Shown in pieces: positions 61,022 through 64,000 of a DNA stretch of 64,000 nucleotides. The stretch spans positions 53,793-117,792 of the forward strand of contig NZ_JPRK01000010.1 of the NCBI RefSeq assembly GCF_000832125.1, in the 5' to 3' direction. Each line of letters opens with the position of its first letter. Within the stretch, counting starts at the first letter, position 1. A program made the position numbers and the translations under genes. This DNA is from Flavobacterium hibernum. GTDB taxonomy: Bacteria; Bacteroidota; Bacteroidia; Flavobacteriales; Flavobacteriaceae. The notes beneath the pieces were generated by a model. The model saw only the letters and a program-made list of their open reading frames with translations. It made no database searches and had not been told where the DNA came from.

Positions 61022-61455
61022 TTAAGTCAATTTTTTCGAAAAGTATACTCTTCTGTATCCTTTAGGGAAATCCTTAATTTCACCAATCGGTTCATATCCA
61101 TTTTTTAAATAAAAGTCTTCTGCTTGAAAATCAAATGTGTCAAGCATCGAAATTTCAGCACCTTTATCTTTTGCTATTTTTTCGACATGTTTCAAAATTT
61201 GCGTTCCAATACCTTTATTTCTGTATTTCTCATCTACCCATAAAATTTTAATTTCAAGTCCATTCCAATATCCTAGCCCCGCTAATATTCCTCCTATTTC
61301 CATTCCATTCTCATCTAGAGCTACAAATTCAAGCGGTGTCCAGATATCAGTAATTGCAGAAACCCTGCTTAAATTATACTCATTAATTCCACTTACTATT
61401 TTTTTGATATTTCCTTTTTACAGCTTTCAATTGTAAATTCAGCAGTTTTTTTCAT
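61022..61455 (-). pseudogene. GNAT acetyltransferase gene interrupted by a homopolymer frameshift
   Basis: The intact C-terminal part starts at 61303 and ends KKLT (acetyl-CoA loop EKYRNKGIGTQILKHVEKIA). Upstream, the 61455 ATG frame reads MKKTAEFTIESCKKEISKK and then hits TAG at 61396-61398. The seven T at 61399-61405 (A on the coding strand) would need an eighth to join IVSGINEYNLSRVSA and WTPLEFVALDENG. A one-base loss in this run is the simplest reading. Phase variation, slippage or a sequencing error are alternatives. Confidence 0.75.
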
Positions 61456-61748
61456 TCAAGTATTCTTTTATTAGTTAGTGTTTTTTTTTATTATAAAAAT
61501 AATCAGTTTCATTTATTCAATCTATTTTAAAGGCAATTACAACATTTCCGCAAACAGACTCCAATTTCTATAAAATTTGATTCTAAAATTCAAAATAAAC
61601 AATTCAAAAGCAACCTCATAGCATGACTAAAAAAAAAAAAAAATCATGTACATATTTCCAATTAAGTATAAATACATAATATTGCATACATAATACCATG
61701 TATAAACTTAAGCGATTAAAAAATAAAGAATTCTAAATCTTGACATCA
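61456..61748. other. A/T-rich gap with a 15-A tract
   Basis: Contains a run of 15 A at 61629-61643 flanked by CATGA and TCATG, which could form a short hairpin or be a slippery mutational site. No ORF, RNA gene or clear promoter was seen. Confidence 0.5.
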
Positions 61749-62096
61749 ATGGCAGAAAATAAAAAATATAATATTGAAGTTCGCCTTTGGATTGAAGAAA
61801 CCGAAGGACCTTTTTTAGGAATTGGAAAAATTTGGTTGTTAGAAAACATACGAAAAACAGGATCAATAACAAATGCCGCAAAAGAAATGAAAATGTCTTA
61901 TCGACAAGCCTGGCAATTAGTTGAAGAAATGAACAAACGTTCTGAAAACAGATTAGTAGAAAAACTTCTTGGAGGAAAAGGCGGAGGTGGCGCGAAACTA
62001 ACTGAAGCTGGAGAAAAAGCAATTACAATTTTTTATGAAATCGAAAAACGAATTAAAGATTTTGCAGCAAACGAAACTAAAAATTTGAAGTTTTAA
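61749..62096 (+). CDS. ModE-type winged helix-turn-helix regulator
   Basis: A 115-residue protein from the ATG at 61749. A TTG at 61740 would add three residues. It has the N-terminal LysR/ModE-like helices GIGKIWLLENIRKTGSITNA then AAKEMKMSYRQAWQLVEEMN, and a glycine-rich wing (GGKGGGGAKLTEAG). Full ModE also has a molybdate-binding MopI domain, absent here. No molybdate transport gene is adjacent. Confidence 0.85.
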   Translation: MAENKKYNIEVRLWIEETEGPFLGIGKIWLLENIRKTGSITNAAKEMKMSYRQAWQLVEEMNKRSENRLVEKLLGGKGGGGAKLTEAGEKAITIFYEIEKRIKDFAANETKNLKF

Positions 62097-62232
62097 AATA
62101 ATCAAAAACAACCTTTTTGACTCTTTTATAGATTACAAATTAATATCATGGAAGTGTTAATACCTTATTTCAATAAAATCATCTCAAAAAAGACTTTACA
62201 CACCTCAATAAAGAACTTGTATTTCTTGACAC

Positions 62233-63012
62233 CTAAAAAGAATTCCCTTTAATAATTCCACGCGAAGATTCTTTAATAAAATTTAAAATTACATCTCGCT
62301 CTTCCGTTTGCTCAAATTGATCAACTATCAATTCTAAAGCAGAAGAAACATTTCTCTTTTCTTGAAAAATTATTCGGTAAATATCTTTTAGCTCCTTTAT
62401 TTTACAAAGCTCAAAACCTCTCCTCTTTAATCCCACAATATTCAATCCAGCATAAGTTAAAGGTTCCCTTGCCGCTAAAACGTAAGGAGGAACATCTTTA
62501 ACAACGCGACTCATTCCAGAAATCATACTATGTTTTCCAATAGTCGAAAATTGATGTATCGCTGTAAATCCACTAATATTAGCCCAGTCATTAACAATTA
62601 CTTCACCAGCCATTCCAACATTAAATCCGACAACACAATTATTACCAATAAAACAATCGTGACCAATATGAGCACTTGCCATAATTAAATTATTCTCACC
62701 AATTCTAGTTTTCCCCTTAGACTTAGTTCCTTTGTTTATAGTAACAAATTCTCTAATAACAGTAAAATCACCAATTTCTAAAAAAGTCCTTTCGTTATCA
62801 TATTTTAAATCTTGAGGATTACCTGCTAAAACAGCATTAGAATGGATTTGACAGCTCTCACCAATCCTGCTTCCATTTAAAATACTTACACCATTACCTA
62901 CCCAAGTATTATCACCAATTATGACATCATTCTCGATAGTAGTAAAATTCCCAATATGAACATTATTACCAATTATAGCTGCTTTTCCAATAATAGTACT
63001 TCTCAAAATCAT
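62233..63012 (-). CDS. lpxA: Acyl-ACP:UDP-N-acetylglucosamine O-acyltransferase
   Basis: A 259-residue left-handed beta-helix protein with hexapeptide repeats over residues 5-185, the catalytic His in AHIGHDCFIG, and the LpxA-specific GLNIVGLKRRGF near the C-terminal helical part. LpxA attaches 3-hydroxyacyl groups to UDP-GlcNAc in lipid A synthesis. Usually lpxA sits in an lpxD-lpxC/fabZ cluster. Here it is next to a Crp/Fnr regulator, so it may be a second copy. Confidence 0.88.
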   Translation of the reverse strand: MILRSTIIGKAAIIGNNVHIGNFTTIENDVIIGDNTWVGNGVSILNGSRIGESCQIHSNAVLAGNPQDLKYDNERTFLEIGDFTVIREFVTINKGTKSKGKTRIGENNLIMASAHIGHDCFIGNNCVVGFNVGMAGEVIVNDWANISGFTAIHQFSTIGKHSMISGMSRVVKDVPPYVLAAREPLTYAGLNIVGLKRRGFELCKIKELKDIYRIIFQEKRNVSSALELIVDQFEQTEERDVILNFIKESSRGIIKGNSF

Positions 63013-63070
63013 CCATTTTATAATTGATACAAATATTGAGAAAAAATAAATAAATTTTCTTGATCTAATA

Positions 63071-63634
63071 TCAAGTAATAACAGCTCTAATTCTACTTAA
63101 TGTCTCTTGACTCACACCCATAAGAGATGCTACATATTTTAACTTAGCTCTAATAATAATTTGCGGAAACGATTCCAGCAAAAAAGAATATTTTTCCTGA
63201 GCATTCATAATTCTAAACAAATGATGAAACTCATTAGTTTTTGAAAGATACAAACGGAGTTGATTAACATGGAACTTCAAAAACAACGGGTATCCCATTA
63301 AGATCTGTTCATCTGAATAAGATAGTGAATAAACAACAGTATCTTCACAAGCTTGAAGACACTCAAATGAGGATTTCTGTTCAAAAAAACTACTCAAAGA
63401 TGTTACAAATTGGTTATCGGTATAAATCCACCTAGTAACTTCTATTTCATTTTCTAGACAAAATCTGCGAATTGATCCAGATTGAATAAAATACATTTTA
63501 GTACAGACTTTACCTTGTTGAATAATGAACTCATTTTTCTTAAATCTTTCTTTAATAAAATATTTTCTTATCGCTTCTTCTGTTTCTAAATCTAATTCCT
63601 GAAAGCCCTTAATTATATTGATTAATTCTACCAT
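63071..63634 (-). CDS. Crp/Fnr family transcriptional regulator
   Basis: A 187-residue protein from the ATG at 63634 (MVELINIIKGF). An in-frame ATG at 63658 would add eight hydrophobic residues. It has the cyclic-nucleotide-binding-like beta roll (about 25-115, IIQQGKVCTKMYFIQSGSIR) and a C-terminal HTH with KYVASLMGVSQETLSRIR. The regulator lacks the Cys cluster of Fnr. It lies 58 bp upstream of lpxA on the same strand, so it may regulate or be co-transcribed with it. Confidence 0.88.
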   Translation of the reverse strand: MVELINIIKGFQELDLETEEAIRKYFIKERFKKNEFIIQQGKVCTKMYFIQSGSIRRFCLENEIEVTRWIYTDNQFVTSLSSFFEQKSSFECLQACEDTVVYSLSYSDEQILMGYPLFLKFHVNQLRLYLSKTNEFHHLFRIMNAQEKYSFLLESFPQIIIRAKLKYVASLMGVSQETLSRIRAVIT

Positions 63635-63847
63635 AATACAGATTATTACTAATAACAAATTTACTAAAAAGAAACAGCGCTTAATGACCGCTTTACTTTA
63701 AAAAACAATGGCAACTCATCAGCCGATTAGACTTGAAAGTAATAAGATTAAAAGAGCTCTTAAACACACCTTAGCAAGTTTCTATACATATTAAACTTTA
63801 TTACCGAAGTTAGATAACTATGTTTTTTCCCAAAAACCTATAAAAAC

Positions 63848-63878
63848 AAAAAAACCCTATCCGATTGGATAGGGTTTT
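63848..63878 (-). terminator. Terminator downstream of the 5S rRNA
   Basis: AAAACCCTATCC pairs with GGATAGGGTTTT around a GATT loop. On the minus strand it is followed by a run of T. Confidence 0.88.
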
Positions 63879-63888
63879 TGAAAAGAAA

Positions 63889-63991
63889 GGCGACGACATA
63901 CTCTCCCACATAACTGCAGTACCATCTGCGCAGGCGGGCTTAACTACTCTGTTCGGGATGGGAAGAGGTGAGCCCCGCCGCAATAACCACC
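63889..63991 (-). rRNA. rrf: 5S ribosomal RNA
   Basis: On the minus strand the sequence has conserved 5S segments: GCGGGGCTCACC, CTTCCCATCCCGAACAG, AGTTAAGCCCGCCTGCGC and GATGGTACTGC, ending GTCGTCGCC. The 5' and 3' ends pair as helix I. The 5' boundary is approximate. The rest of the rRNA operon lies to the right of the window. Confidence 0.93.
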
Positions 63992-64000
63992 TTAAGGTGG

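Overview
The window is AT-rich bacterial chromosome from a Bacteroidota member, most likely Flavobacterium or a close relative. The evidence is a recurring Bacteroidota-type promoter (TAnnTTTG at -7), fused ResB-CcsA cytochrome c maturation protein, the YpdA/bacillithiol branch, the geranylgeranylglycerol-phosphate-type UbiA enzyme, the menaquinone (men) pathway, an OprO/P-type porin, many DUFs typical of flavobacteria, and near absence of Shine-Dalgarno sequences. Almost everything is ordinary chromosome. No phage, IS element, CRISPR array or toxin cassette was found.

Layout: 0-2.8 kb, a minus-strand run (maf, UbiA prenyltransferase, KdsC phosphatase, DUF2520 oxidoreductase). 3.1-6.3 kb, ccsBA. 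6.4-8.2 kb, DoxX and an ECF sigma/anti-sigma pair. 8.2-9.0 kb, a gene-poor gap that holds a possible small ORF, a long-range inverted repeat and a strong terminator. 9.0-12.4 kb, glutathione peroxidase, proline iminopeptidase-like hydrolase, GNAT and a thioredoxin-fold protein. 12.6-23.5 kb, menaquinone genes menD, menB, menA and menC, interleaved with a DUF2853 protein, an M28 peptidase, a CvfB-like S1 protein, a metal-dependent hydrolase, DUF2199 and a TPR protein. 23.7-31.3 kb, an OmpA-like pair, CYTH-ypdA operon, selO, msrA, a class V aminotransferase and an NTF2-like protein. 31.4-33.7 kb, a four-gene envelope-looking operon. 33.8-36.9 kb, PlsC acyltransferase, then an XRE regulator divergent from an M14 carboxypeptidase with an array of operator-like palindromes between them, then an Lrp/AsnC regulator. 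37-42.6 kb, PEP carboxylase, DinB, RecQ. 42.7-47 kb, an acidic protein, a deoxyhypusine-synthase-like enzyme, arginine decarboxylase, a missed 59-codon ORF and aroB. 47-54.4 kb, O-antigen ligase/TPR protein, proline dehydrogenase, porin and an MsbA-like ABC exporter. 54.5-58.8 kb, a small duplicated-tRNA island. 58.8-63.7 kb, two secreted hydrolases, a frameshifted GNAT gene, a ModE-type regulator, LpxA and a Crp/Fnr regulator. The right edge is 5S rRNA on the minus strand, so an rRNA operon lies beyond it.

How the genes work together: menD, menC, menB and menA supply most of the route from isochorismate to demethylmenaquinone. Arginine decarboxylase and the deoxyhypusine-synthase homolog suggest a polyamine (probably homospermidine) branch. 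KdsC, LpxA, UbiA, the O-antigen ligase, PlsC and the porin serve the envelope.

The observations most worth following are: six copies of the dyad GTTTAC-N4-GTAAAC between the XRE regulator and the M14 peptidase, one overlying each start or promoter; a 145-bp perfect duplication of a tRNA-Val with its promoter flanking a GIY-YIG nuclease, a decayed Lys-type tRNA, a SUKH-type protein and a peptidase; a structured gap upstream of the glutathione peroxidase; a probable leaderless small protein ahead of arginine decarboxylase; a homopolymer frameshift in a GNAT gene; and about ten intergenic palindromic elements from several sequence families.
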